From the NCBI GenBank assembly GCA_035610365.1, contig CM069436.1, positions 35,967,117 to 36,031,116 of the forward strand: a stretch of DNA of 64,000 nt, read 5' to 3'. Under the pieces are notes generated by a model that was not told where the DNA came from, made no database searches, and worked only from the letters and a program-made list of their open reading frames with translations. The DNA is from Aquatica leii. Lineage: Eukaryota > Arthropoda > Insecta > Coleoptera > Lampyridae. A program made the position numbers and the translations under genes. Positions 21,265-34,027 of the stretch are shown here, piece by piece (the first letter of the stretch is position 1; each line of letters starts with the position of its first letter).

Positions 21265-23300
21265 TACTACATTCTAGCATTAAATTCATCTTAAAAAAAA
21301 ATTCATAATGTTCATTTTTTAGATTTATCTTTAAATTCAGTTAATAACTGGAAAGATTGGTATTTATTGTAAAAATACTACAACTGGTCAAGTCATTTAT
21401 GTTTTTTCTTTTATCCTCTTTCACATGAAATGTCTTCTATTGGATTTTTTTAAATTCTTTATATAAATTATTCCTTAATAAATTTAATTTTAATAAAATT
21501 TAAATATCATTTATAATTATTACTTAATAACTATTATTTTATAAGTATTACCAAAAAAAAAATAAATTACATTTATTTATTCTATATTAAAAATTTTCCG
21601 ACTCGAACTTCAATTTCTGTTATTACAAAATACATCTTTTTATTTTCTTTAAATTTGTACATTTTTTTTCAAGTATAAAAATTTTTAAATAACGTATCAA
21701 CAATACTTTTTCAACAAAATTTAATTTATGAATTAGGATACAATTAATATTTTAAATACATCTGGTGTTTACAAATTAGATTGTTGTCGCTGTAATTTTT
21801 TTTATACAGGGAATTTATGTTTCAGAAAGTAACAACTCAATTAATTAGACTATACACTACTTTATTTTTGTAATATAAACGTTAAATGATATGTTTTGAA
21901 TAAAAAAAATTTATTAAACATTTTAATTTAGATCTGGATGTTTGCTTTAAGGAAATCGTTAACTTGTTTTAACATATTTTTATTGTTATTCATATAATTG
22001 TTAAAAAATTTTTATTTTTAATTTATGTTGTTATTTTGGCAAGGTATTGTATAATTTACATTAGTTATGTTATTTATTGTAAGTATTATGACAAATAAGG
22101 TTGAATTCTAATAATAATTATTATTAATATTTTAGAAATAGAATTATGGTTATTTTGGTTAAAACATGTTGCCATTAATAAAATGTTAATTTAAATGAAA
22201 AAAGTAAGCAGTATTTTATTTAAAGATTCCGTTTTATTAAAAATAAAACAAGGAATAAAACAATGTCATAAAATAAATTTGTTAAATACAATACTTCGAA
22301 ATCAATATATTTAAAAAAAAAGTATAAGATTATAACTATATTTATAAAGTACGAAAATTTTTGCTTTAAGTTTAACTAGATAACAAGTATTGACGCGTGC
22401 AGCAAAGTGTAAAATGTAACAGAAATTTATGCATATTATATATTTGTATTATCCAATTGCTAATAAATAAAAGAAAATAAAGATCAAAGTTATACGATAT
22501 TTTTACAAATGTAAAATAAAATTATAACAGTGACTAAAGCAGACAATTTGTTTTAACAAAAAAAAGCATTTTTTTTTATTCAATATAATTTAAAGATTAA
22601 GTAAAGATGTATTAAAGTTATTTGAACGGTTTTTTTAAAACTTAAAAGTATTTATTAGTGTTTTTTATAGTACATTTTGCAATTAATTTTATTTAGAAAA
22701 TAAAACCCATTTATTTCGAAATTTTGTTGCATAAATATCTAAACAAATAAAAAAAAATTTGAATTTAAATACGTTACATATCGATAATTTAATAAACTAT
22801 ATAAAAAAATTACAACTAATAAAACAACATATAACAGGGTTTATAAATATATGTTTGCTGATTTTCAAAATAAATTTTATATTTTGTAAACGTTAGCGAA
22901 ATCGGTAATATATACTTTTATATATACCGCTTTATTTCATCACATAAAACAGGTCAAATAAAAAAACTTGTATTTAAATAACCTAATATTTAACGAAGTT
23001 TAATTGTTAAATAAAGCTTTTCTGAGTTGTAATCTACATAGATGTTATATATGTACAAAGAAGAAAATGGTTAAAAACTATTAATTTGATAAACAGTATA
23101 TTAACGTATATAACGTAACGTTACAACATTTTGCAAATGGTGGACTTTGTGTTTTGCTCCGTTATATAAGTTCAAATCGTAACCATATCAAAAATAAAAT
23201 TTAGACAAAATACATATATTGATTAAAAAAACCACAACTGGTGTTAAATAGAAGCAAAGAATGAAATAACTAAAGCGAATGTTAATTCCTACAATTATTA
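21265..23300. other. Very AT-rich stretch without a gene
   Basis: Two kilobases with long A and T runs and no supported coding motif on either strand. Likely intron or decayed repeat beyond recognition. Confidence 0.5.
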
Positions 23301-23399
23301 TATTTAAGACTATGGAAGCCACTAGTAAGACGGGAATTTGTATGCAAAACAGAAATCAAATATAAATAGATTTCTTATTCAGCCGGTGTTAAGATAAGC

Positions 23400-26300
23400 A
23401 ACCAAACATAGGCGATAACAGAGCGGGTTGCATAAATACAAAATAAATTTAAAAAATGGATGAGTACCTGACAAACAAAGAAAAAAGAAAAGAAAAGAGA
23501 TAGAGAAGAATAACATAAAAAAAAATAAAGAAGATGATAGATTTATGAAAATATCTGGCTGGAGACATAAAAACATCAAAAAAGCACCAGAAAGAAACAA
23601 AAAAATTTAAAAATCAATGAATGAAAACAGTGGTGAAAGCATTGTTTGCTTTGCTAAAAATAAAAAAATTAGAATGGAAAAAGAAGAGAACTCATATAGT
23701 TATCAAATGAATAAAAATGGCATCAAATAACTAAAATAAATAATAAAAGAAAAGATAGAAAGGTTTATAGAAAGGGAACTAGAAATAGCACTAAATTAGA
23801 ATTAAAGAATAAGGAAGATAAAATTATAGTAACGAATAAAAAGAATATACTTTGTAATTTTGAACTAAACGTGTACATAAACAACGACATGTCTACAAAT
23901 GATATAAATATACAAACAATAATACAAAAACTTACCAAAAAAAAGCAACAAAAGGGAAAATAGTAAAAGTAGGCTATCAGAAAATGATATGTGGCAACGA
24001 AATTTAGAGCTGAAACAGAAAAGCTCAAAAACTAGAGGAGGGCTACAACAAACAAAGTAAATCAGCTCAAGAACCATGAAAAAATCATTAAGTAAGAAAT
24101 GTATAGAATACAATAAAAAAAAAACGACAGATTCTACGAATATGGAAATAAATGTCATAGAATAGGAAGATTGAACATTAGGAGTATAAATGGCAAAAAA
24201 ATATCTTGTTGAAGAAATTAAGAAATATAAAATAGAAATACTGGCAATTACAGAGACAAAGAAAAAAGGAATAAGAGAAACGATTATGGAAAAATACGGC
24301 TTACTTTACAGTGAAATAGAAATGAATAAACGAGCCGAAGGAGAAGTAGATTGTGTGATAAACCCGATGTATAGAAGAAACTAGTGAAATGAAAAGCAGT
24401 GGGTAAAATAATAATGAAAGTAATATTTACACAGAAAAAATGGATGTAATAATAGTGTAAAGACCAGGTAAAAATGACACGGTGAATAAAAAAGAACAAG
24501 AACTAGAGATTTTAATGCCAAAATAAGGAATGACATTAAAAGAAGACAGCGAGTAATGGGTAGCTATTGAAAAATACAAAAAAAACAAATGGAGAAAAAC
24601 TGATAGATTTTTGCACACAATAGTTATTTGTATCACTAGTCCAGAAACTGCTATTTTGCGAGTATGAGCATATTTGCAGGTCAAGGTGAAGCCGAGGCCT
24701 ACAAAATGCGAATACTTGCATAATACTTTTAGAACGTGTGATACACAAAATTTTTTGTGCTGACCTTTATAGTATAAATTTAATAAAAGCAGTTACTTAC
24801 GTATTGATTTTTAATAAAATTTAATAACATGTTGATAAAACTGAAACCTGTAATGACGAAATTTAATTGTTTCTGATATTAATTTGACAATTATATAGTA
24901 TTATTAAAATTTAACTTATTATGAAAATTAATTTATTATTGTTTTTAGCAATGGCAAGATGTATGCTAATTTATTATATTTGCTTAAATATTTTTTGTTA
25001 TTGTTATTCTAAACAATAACATTGATAATGGTGTATGTTAATAAATTTGACAGATTGACAGATGACGTTTAATTAATTAATGATTATTAGCCCCAACTTC
25101 TAGTTATAAAATTCTACTACACTTTACGGGCCTAGACCGGAAAAGTAAAATTTCCGGCCGATTATGATGCTTGTAAAATATATCACGGACACGGACCAAA
25201 ACACAAAAAATAGATTGTTAATACAAAATTCCTTTTACCAACATAAGGGTGATCACAAATACACAAGGGAAGAACTATCAAGGTATATAGACAACAACAA
25301 CAATAGATAAGAGAGAAATATGCAAAATGGATCATAAAAGGGATACACAGGACAGTAAACAACTTGCAAAAAATGACAATAAAGAAAGAATTAAAAAAAT
25401 TATTTACAATGCTAGAACGAAAATATGCGGATTATGATTAACAGGAGATTCTTAGAAGAAAACAAATTGGTAAAACAAAAAATGAAAAACCATTATTATA
25501 GCAAAAAAGACTGCGTGAAAACGTATTTAAAGTAGAGAAGTGAAAAAACATAAAAATTATAAAATAGCAAGACAAATAGCAAAAGACAAAGTTAATATAC
25601 ATAGAACTAAGAAATGGAAAGATTTTGGGAATAAGATAGAAGATACTAGAACAAATTAGAAGCAATTTTATGTGGGTATTTAAGAATGTGAGAAACGAAG
25701 GCAAACAAAATTAGAACAGACGAGTTATAAACAGAGAGAGAAACATAATTACTACAGACAATAAAATCAGGGATAGATGGAAGCAATACTATCAGGATAT
25801 GTTAGAAAGAGTTAGCAACTTTTGAGAAATTTTAGAAAAAGTTGACATTAACCAAGACAAAAAAAATAAAAAAAACAGAACTAAATAAAGAGAAAAACAG
25901 CATACAACTGCAAGTAACAAAAAATAGTATACAACTAAATTAATTGAAAAAAGCAATTGGAAAATTCAAGAATTGGAAAACACCGGCAGCAGATGGCTTA
26001 AAAGCAAAATTACTAAAATGCATAAAACAAGATGGAATAATAATTCTGCATACAATTGTTACTAAAGTATGAATAACTTTAACAATACCCAAAGACTAGA
26101 AAACAGCTGTAGTAGTACCAATTTTAAAAAAGGAAATAAGATAAAGTGTGCAATCTACCGTAGTCTTACTGCTTTGCGCAGCCAGTAAGCTATACGAGAT
26201 AATTCTAAAAGCAAAACTTAGAATAGAAGTAGAAGATAAATTACATAAAGCACAAAATTTATTTAAACCAGAACACTGCACTCAGAACCACACAATTAGA

Positions 26301-26900
26301 AATATAATACAGAAACTGTTACCTTACAATAAAAAAGTGAACATATGTTTGGTTGACCTGGAAAAAGCGTTTGAAAAAGTAGTGCGACAAAATATATGGA
26401 ACGTGCTACACAGAAATATTATTGGTTGTAATTTGATAGAAACTGAAAATTGTATTATCCATTATAAAGTCTATAACACAAAATAGAAACTATTAAATCA
26501 TTACTTATATGAAACAGAAAATATAGTCAGAAAATATAGCAAAGAAACCAAACGTCTTGGAACATCAAAAGACGTTAAACAAAAAGGTAACCTTAGTCCA
26601 CTGCTCATCAGAAACGTTAACACAAAAAACAAAAAGATGACAGTAAGGTATCATAAATTAAAACCATTTGAAGTGGGGGAATGCTTATTTGCTGATGATG
26701 TTGCAATAATGGCAATACAGAGAGAAGTTTACAATTCAATGTAAACTTATCGGTCTAAGAACTGAAAAGAAGAGAATTAAAAATTAATATCAATAAGACA
26801 AAACTAGTAGTAATATCAAACAGTAAACTATAGAATTGTCTTAAAACCACGCAGAAAACTTAGCAAAAGACAAACAGTTGGAAAGCAGTGACAAAATAAA
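23400..26900 (+). pseudogene. LINE-2 relic: ORF1-like region, AP endonuclease and RT
   Basis: Plus-strand non-LTR element. The purine-rich region 23400-24150 could be the remains of ORF1. Endonuclease starts at 24160 (RKIGRLNIRSINGKK, then EEIKKYKIEILAITETK), the common 'L..EL..Y.IDI..ITET' entry. Between about 24650 and 25200 homology is lost, perhaps by an insertion. From 25250 the linker with many Lys and Trp codons returns, then RT: KKAIGKFKNWKTPAADGLK near 25945-26005, ASKLYEIILKAKL near 26180, ICLVDLEKAFEKV near 26345-26385 and the catalytic box FADDVAI at 26690-26710. The relic has many stops and is dead. Confidence 0.78.
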
Positions 26901-26929
26901 GATGAAAAGAATGAAACCCACAAATAAGT

Positions 26930-28130
26930 TTTAACTTTTAAGATTTATTAAGTTATTAATTTAAAGAACGGAACGGAATCCTTATTTTAGTTTGTTGAAT
27001 TTGAAATTATTTAGTTATATTAAAGTGCAACTTTCACAACTTTTACAGAAAATCTATAGTTTTTTTTTTTGATCTTTTAAATATTTTTTTTGCCAAACAT
27101 GCATATTGCATCATTCTTTACTGCAAGTGGTACTGTAGTTAACCAGTCGTTCTAGCCTTAGGACACTGCAAATGCAATAGAAAACTTAAAAATTAGAAAG
27201 CTTAAGAGTTTTCCTTTTTGTTTTTTGCAGTTAGTTATTTTAGTATTAAGTTTTAAGCACTACTTTTATGATTTCGTGGTCCATAAAAACCCAAAGACTT
27301 TGTATGACATTAATTTTAAAATAAGACTGTAATGGCAATAGTGGTAATTTATCTTATAAACAAACAGAAAAGCTTTTTGATTCTGATTTTGTTTACGTCT
27401 ATATTTTTTTTGGAATTTTATTGAGCAGATAGAAATAAAAAAAAGATGTCATATGGCAAAATTCAAGCCCTTTGTTAATACTAGATTGTAAAGATTAAAT
27501 TTTAAAAATAGTGTTTGACTTGCTAGACAAAAGGTAGCTTACAATAAAGAGCAAATTGTATGTAGAAATTAAAAACTATATACAAAATAGTAATGACCGT
27601 AACAAATATTTTTTTTATTGATCTAATGCTGTTTATCTACTTTGCACGGCTAACTATAGTTTTTTAAGTGTTTTCTTTATCATTCCTACCGCTTAAAATT
27701 TTAAGTTTGGCAAGTGAGCACAAAAAATTCAAAGCAGATGCCACCTATCGGAAAAAAAACAATTCAAAATAAATTTCGTTATGCATTAGAAGCGGTCTAA
27801 CAAAAACGTTCTGAAAACGCTCAAAACGTTATCACCATGTCACATGATGAGCTGCCGTCATCACGGACCCATAATTATAATTTGATAAAATGGTTCATTT
27901 TTTAAGAAATAATTTATTAATACGTTCAGTGCTGATGACGGGTTTTGACGTCAAACGCATGTTAAGTAGGGAGCGCATAACGGTTTTCAACGCCATTACT
28001 ATTGCAACTTTTAGTGATTTAGTACGTTGTCAGCTTGTGAGTGATTGTGTTGTGTGGATCTCAGTCTGTTGTATACATACTATATTACGTAAAAACTGTG
28101 TTTCTTTGATTCAGCGATAGCGTGATAAAA
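26930..28130. other. No gene recognised upstream of piggyBac E
   Basis: AT-rich. Part of 27700-28130 probably belongs to the 5' region of piggyBac E, but I could not find its terminal repeat. The open stretch 27890-28120 has no recognised motif. Confidence 0.4.
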
Positions 28131-28139
28131 TTTTTTTTG

Positions 28140-29790
28140 ACGGAAAACCGTTAGAGTATTATCAAATTAACTCCGACGATGATGTTGCTGAACCGGACTT
28201 TGAATATTCAGAATGTGAATTGGAATCCGAAAGTACTGATGCCTCAGAAATTGATGTACTAACGCATGACGGTCGGAAACTGGATAGTCCTTCAGTTAGT
28301 GTGAAGAATGTAAATTGCGCAACACATATTATTCGAATACCGGAATATAAAGCTCCTAGGGAACGCAGTGTCAATTGATCCTGTAGAAATTTTGTTACCA
28401 AACAAAAAGGATTATTAATTCCTTAATGGTAATTTATTTTGTATTACGCATGTATGTACGATTCATAATAAACGTTTACTGTTACAGGACACAACCTATT
28501 AGAAACGATTGTTCAAGAAACCAATAGATATGTCGAGACTACAAGAGAGAAATTTCGTATAACACATTGGACTACGCTAACTAAAGACAAATTAAAAATA
28601 TTTATTGGGTTAGTGTTTATATGGGTTTTATTAGACTAAATAGGTTATAAGACTCTTGGAAAACACATCGGTTATTTAGCTTACTTGGTTTTTCTAATTT
28701 CATGAGCAGAGACCAATTTATGTTAATTTTGCAATTTTTTAATTTCAGTCAAAATCCCTTAGCTGATAAATCAAAATCAGCTGACAGATTATTTAAAATT
28801 TGGCTGATGGTCGATTATGTCAACACCAAAATGATCAAAATTTATTATTCAGAAAAAACCTCTGATTAGATGAATTCTTGATACTATGGCGTGGTAGATT
28901 GATCTGTAAACAATACATCAAAAATAAGAAGCACAAATATGGCGTGAAATTGTTTTTGAACATAGAACTAAATGGCACAGTTTCAAAATTTTCCGTCTAC
29001 ATTGGCGTTCTGAACGATTATGATGGTAAGGGGCATGGTGTAACAGACAAAAAGTTTAATATATTTCAATAACTACTATAATAGTTATGACCGTGCACGC
29101 AAATTGCTGGTCAGAAAGATTTACTGTACCGGAACTCGCAGAGTTGATAGAAACAATAAGCTAGTTGCCGTAAAAATGCAAAGCTAAAGAAAAAAGTAAC
29201 CATTGCTTGTTATTCCAAGGGAGTAGTCATTGCTAAGTCGAAGGACAGAAAAGACGTGTTCTATAATCTAAGGAGTTTGGTAATAACTTAAATAATTTAA
29301 AAAAATATTACAAGAAACTATAACAAACAGAAAAACCTAAAGTGATTTGTTACTACAATACCTTTACGAAAGGAGTAGACAACAAGGGTCAAATGGTAGC
29401 ATGTTATTTTTGCAAAGGAAAAACTTGAAGTGATACAAGAAAATTGGAATATATATTATGTATATACTTTTGATGAATGCATTACTTTTGAATAAAAAGA
29501 TCCATCCAAGCATTTCCTTGTATGACTTTTGACTTTAAATCCTAGAATACCTACTACCAGAAAAAAAAGACTATAATCTTAACCAAAAAAAAAACTACGG
29601 GCGTATGCAGATCATGTTCCAAAAAAATTCCTGCAGGAGGATCAAGCAAACATATGCACCTCGAAGATGTACAAATAAGAAGAGAGACTGTCTTCTATTG
29701 CTCTACATGTCCTGGTAAGCCGGCCCTGTGTTTCCAAACATGCTTTTTAAAATATCATCAAAAGCTGTAAACATTTAATAGCTTTTGACA
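28140..29790 (+). pseudogene. piggyBac E transposase relic
   Basis: Begins with an acidic stretch (NSDDDVAEPDFEYSECELES near 28165-28225) typical of piggyBac N-termini. Then VQETNRYVETTREKFRI near 28510-28560, W.TLTKDKLKIFIGLVFIW near 28568-28625 and MSRDQFMLILQFFNFSQN near 28702-28755. The first catalytic region is damaged (SLDEFLILWRGRL; LDEFL at 28868-28882). It is followed by KQYIKNKKHKYGVKLF in the open frame 28878-29072. A C-terminal Cys-rich segment (RRETVFYCSTCPGKPALC) lies at 29680-29740. A GTAATT...TTACAG segment at 28429-28487 could be a short intron. Dead by frameshifts. Confidence 0.82.
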
Positions 29791-30159
29791 TATTCAAAGA
29801 CACAAGTATATAAAAGGCCTATGAAACATTTTTAAAATTTTTTATATTTTTGCAAGAATGAAAGGCAACGCAACATTTATTCCAAGTAGATTTCATTACA
29901 ACATTTCATCAATTAAAGAAGTAACTAGTAACTATGAATAAATGACTTATGTGTACATAACAATAAAGAGCTTTGTCTCCATTTAAAAATATTTCAAACG
30001 TAAGTGGATGAAGGACCTAACTATTTAAAATTTAATATTTGCATAAGGGATAAAAACCCCATGTAACAAAACCATACGTTCTTAAGCCTTTCTTACATTT
30101 GATAAAATAATGTTATTTTAGTACGGCACGTTGTACATCGCGGTATATCAGGTTATGCC

Positions 30160-30188
30160 TTCCGTAATACAAATTTTGTATTACGGAA
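30160..30188. repeat. Perfect 14-bp palindrome with 1-base centre
   Basis: TTCCGTAATACAAA (30160-30173) and its exact reverse complement (30175-30188) flank a single T. It lies in non-coding sequence after piggyBac E and may be a terminal or hairpin feature of an unrecognised element. Confidence 0.85.
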
Positions 30189-30684
30189 AGCTGATGACAA
30201 AGTATGGCCTGAGAGTGAACTGTTATTAAATAAAAAAAATTAGTGTAAAAAATGTAAAAAACAGTTTAATAAAATGCAAAAATACTGGCGAGTAACGAAA
30301 ACAAAAAAAAATTAAATGAAACCGAATTAATATGTAACCAACATGCCAATGAAAATTTGGGAAATATTGACAGAATTACTGTTCATGAATCATGAATTAC
30401 AAACGCTAGAATTTTTTAAAGTTTTAACTAAAGAAAAGAAAAACTATAAATCTTCATTAAACTTGCAAATCCAAGAACAAGTAAACAGTTTTTATAAAAC
30501 TTGATTGCATATATTTAAACCTAGAAATTAAAAATCAACAAACAAACGTATTTAACAAAAAAAAACAATAATTGCAAAAATATTGATTAAAATAAACTAC
30601 CAAATACAACCAATAATATAGAATATATGCTTTTATGACGTTATACAAATTAAAATTTGTTGTACTTGTACTTGTACTTGTAAT

Positions 30685-30926
30685 TTGGTAAGACTTTTTA
30701 TATTCTCTCGGTTCTATCAAACGATGGGTCTGATAAAAATACCGGAAGCGGGTGTATCCGCTATTTTTAACAGTTTTTCGAATATAATTTTGTACGTATG
30801 TATATTATTCGAATTATTTTTACAGTTTCTTATAGAGTTAATTCTTCTTAACAATTTATTCAATTTATTCAAATAAAAAATGTTTCTAACATTAATAATT
30901 TATTAGATAGTTGATTTATAATTTAA
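30685..30926 (+). repeat. B-box repeat copy, left half (split by piggyBac C)
   Basis: Matches 33585-33790 and, in reverse, 61985-62160 and 62650-62850: landmarks are ATTCTCTCGGTT, TGTATCCGCTATTT, ATTTTGTACGTATG and TTATTAGATA. It stops at TTAA (30923-30926), exactly where piggyBac C begins. The rest of the unit resumes at 33351. Confidence 0.8.
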
Positions 30927-30941
30927 CCCATTTATGCTCGT

Positions 30942-30959
30942 TGTACTCGCTTGAGTACA
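30942..30959. repeat. piggyBac C left hairpin palindrome
   Basis: TGTACTC, spacer GCTT, GAGTACA. It lies 15 bases inside the left end and is repeated almost exactly at 31258-31275. Confidence 0.85.
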
Positions 30960-31257
30960 GTTAATTTTTAGCCTTGGGGTAGAATCTATGTGTTAACCGT
31001 GTAAAGTATAATTGCAGAATCGTAATCCCTGCAGTTTTCTGCATATATTCTGACAGACAATTTGCGCTTATTTCATTCAATGTTATAATAATAGCAACTT
31101 ACAGAGACACGTGCATTAGGTTTTGTGTGTTGAATGGTGACTAACTGATAATATTATTCAAATTTACAATTTCTTTTCAAATTGGAAATTTATTTTCTTG
31201 GAATATAACAAAGGTGTAAAAACAAAACATCTAATTTCGTGTTGAGGTAAACATGAG

Positions 31258-31275
31258 TGTACTCGATTGAGTACA
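31258..31275. promoter_or_regulatory. piggyBac C internal hairpin before transposase gene
   Basis: TGTACTC, spacer GATT, GAGTACA: the same palindrome as at the left end, now about 90 bases upstream of the likely transposase Met (about 31348). It could be a transposase-binding or autoregulatory site; that role is inference. Confidence 0.7.
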
Positions 31276-31347
31276 GAGGGCAGATGCAGGATACATTTTT
31301 ATGTATTTTCTTGCTCTAAAAATTTCTATACTTTCAGGAATTTTTTT

Positions 31348-33126
31348 ATGATGGAAAATCTCTACAAAATTTCCACTTCATCTTTTTATGGAAAAAGATT
31401 TACGACACTAGCATCTGCAGAAGATACCATAGCAAATGTAATATCAAGCTCAGAAATAGATGTGGTAATTATTCCCCCCGAACCCGATTACTAAACTGAT
31501 GAAGAGGAGTTTGATAAAGATGATCTGGTTACAGCTTACAGGTAGGATGACTTCGTGATGTTCCAGGAGAAATTGAAGTAGCGATGGAGGATGATAGCGA
31601 TGAAGAATACAACATGCCACTATCTAAGATTTGTACTACACTATCAAAAAAAGGAAAAATAAGTCAGCCCAAGTAGAGTACCGAACAAGTAAATATGAGA
31701 ATGACATCTACTAATGGCAACTCGATTCGTTTGAGTAAAGTACGAGAACAATTGCCCAGCTACAATGTCATTCAAATTTTTGAAAAACTGTTTGACGAAC
31801 AAGTTGTCAATCTTATACTAGAAAATAATATAAATATGCTAAAGCCAGCAATAATCACAGTTTTGAAGTTACAAGTGACGAAATCAAGATTTTAGTATGT
31901 GTGCTTCTTTTTAGTGGTTATCATAAATTACCTCGTGCGCGTTTATATTGGTGTTTAGACCAAGACGTGAATGTGCCATTTATATCAAACTGTACTAGTA
32001 GAAATAGGTTCAAAGAGATAAAAAAATATATACACTTGGCAGATAACACCCAGATTGACAAAAAAGATAAACTGTTCAAAGTACGACCATTGATGAACTT
32101 ACTGAATAAAAATTTCTAACAGTTCGGAATTTTTCACAAATGTTTATCCATTGATGAAGCGATGGTACGTTATTTTGGACATCATTCTGCGAAACAGCTC
32201 ATCAAAGGTAAACCATTACGGCTCGGCTATAAAGACTGGATGTTATGTAACTCCAGTGGCTATTGTTATGCCCTCGATATTTACTGTGGTGCTAAGCCGA
32301 CCAACGGTGGCGTCGAAATTCCGAAGTCCACACACAGGTAGTAATTGATCTTTTAAAAGTTGTCAAAGAACCTGCTGATCACATCGTGTTCTTTGACAAT
32401 TATTTTACGAGTTACGATCTGCTGATTACTTTGAGAGAGAAAGCTATACGAGCTACCGGAACTGTGCGAAAGAACCGCACTAAAAAATTTCCCATCCTTC
32501 CTTCCGGCCAGATGAAAAAAAAGACTGTGGTACTTTCGATTACCGTTACGATCAAGAAAATTCTATCTTTTTTGTGAGATGGCATGACAATAGCGTCGTT
32601 ACTACCAATTACAACTGCATTGAACCAATGCCACAAGTAAAAAGATGGCCGTCAAAGAAAAAGGAAAAAATATCAGTATCCCAACCAAAGTTTTTCAATA
32701 CCTACAATGCGTACATGGGAGGGGTAGATCTTTTAGATCAATCGGTCAAAAGTTACAGAGTTGCGATTTATGGCAAAAAGTGGTGGTGGGTTCTTTTCAC
32801 CTACTTGATAAACGTCACTGTTGCAAACGCATGGAGACTATATCAAGTCGCTTTCCTATAAAACCTCATGGATTTGCTGTTATTTTAACGAAATGTCACC
32901 CGCCATTACCAACGGTCTTATAACAAGGCCATTTAAAGAAGATCAACTTCAGGACGACCATGCGGTTCATTATCCAGCAGTTTACTGGACGATCCAACAG
33001 GCCACTTTTCGAAGAAATTGTCGAATCAACTTTGATGCAGCGTATGTCACAGCAGAATTAGGTGGGCTTGTGAGAAGTGCAATGTTATTCTTTGTATTGA
33101 GAGAGAAATTTCACTTACGCAATTAA
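31348..33126 (+). pseudogene. piggyBac C transposase, frameshifted
   Basis: The N-terminus (MENLYKISTSSFYGKRF, then an acidic IIPPEPDY...TDEEEFD stretch) matches the piggyBac plan. TSDEIKILVCVLLFSGYHKL near 31876-31930 and NCTSRNRF near 31990 follow. Catalytic Asp codons: SIDEAMVRYFG (GAT 32153-32155), FFDNYFTSYDLL (GAC 32395-32397) and MGGVDLLDQ (GAT 32727-32729). They lie in three different frames, so at least two frameshifts separate them. A REKAIRATGTVRKNR segment follows the second Asp and KKWWWVLFTYLINV follows the third. A C-terminal tail continues to 33126. All catalytic residues are kept, but the gene cannot be read through. Confidence 0.9.
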
Positions 33127-33204
33127 TTTTTAACACATCGATTGACTATTTTTGAATAAATATTTTTTTTGTTTTTCCTTGACTGATATTCTATATGTGC
33201 CCGA

Positions 33205-33222
33205 TGTACTCATGTGAGCATA
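33205..33222. repeat. piggyBac C right hairpin palindrome
   Basis: TGTACTC, spacer ATGT, GAGCATA: a degraded copy of the left and internal hairpins, 128 bases inside the right end. Confidence 0.7.
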
Positions 33223-33350
33223 CCCTTTTTTTTCTTACGTTTTAGGCAAATTAGCTGAAAATGAAGCATGACAAAAATATACTGTGCGCGACTAGATTCA
33301 ATCATCAACAATTGTTTTAACCTTTCACAAGATTGGTGGGCATTAATGGA

Positions 33351-33900
33351 TTAAAGTGAACTCCATATATAGTTAAAGGTTTGAATCCTGGCTGCGACGA
33401 TTTTGTTTAGAAAAAAAATCTTGAAAGGAAAGCAAGATACGCTAAAAAATAACAATTTATCTCTATATTCTTTTGATTTGTTTATATACGGACTGCTGCA
33501 TCTTATTTAAATTATTTTTGGATGTACCTACGATAACTCACCAGCTAAAAGTCCTAGTAACTTGAAATTTGGTATGAAGCTAGCTTTTCATATTCTCTCG
33601 GTTTTATTAAATAATGGGTTTGATAAAGAAACCAGAAGTGGATGTATCCGCTATTTAAAACAGTTTTATTTATATAATTTTGTACGTATGTAACTTATTC
33701 AAATTATTTTTACAGGTTCTTATAGAGATAATTCTTTCTAACAATTTATCTAAATAAAAAAAATTCTAACATTAACAGTTTATTAGATATTTAATTTGTA
33801 ATTTCAAATAAATTCACAAATATAATATAGTTTTGAATCCTGCCTGCAATAATTTTTTTTTTACTCATTTACGTGGTAAGTAATATCGAGGTGCACAAAT
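33351..33900 (+). repeat. B-box repeat: right half plus a second unit in tandem
   Basis: After the TTAA the interrupted unit continues and reaches GGTTTGAATCC (33378-33388), one change from the Pol III B-box consensus GGTTCGAATCC. The next unit starts near 33590 (ATTCTCTCGGTT) and has a further degraded box at 33830-33840. The spacing between boxes is about 452 bases. Only a B-box-like motif is seen; no A-box or cloverleaf was found. Confidence 0.75.
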
Positions 33901-34027
33901 ATAAGGGTTCGTTGATATGATCTTAAAGAAGCCGAAAAAAAAATTATAGCGTGCTAGGAAATCAATACGAACGTGTACATATCACTTCAAATGGTTTTAT
34001 GCCAACCATAACTTTAAAAAACATTAA

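Larger units (their letters stand above)
30927..33350 (+). mobile_element. piggyBac C element with TTAA target duplication
   Basis: 2424 bp flanked by TTAA at 30923-30926 and 33351-33354. The left end CCCATTTATGCTC and the inverted right end TCCATTAATGCCC match at 11 of 13 bases. Inside are hairpin palindromes near both ends and a third before the gene. The element sits inside a B-box repeat whose two halves become contiguous when it is removed, which supports these ends. Transposase frames are broken but all three catalytic Asp codons survive. Confidence 0.88.

Noticed and set aside
23379..24158. Several minus-strand hydrophobic open frames resembling membrane proteins
   Set aside because: The plus strand is purine-rich LINE sequence. 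Its complement is T-rich and gives Phe/Leu-rich frames by composition alone.
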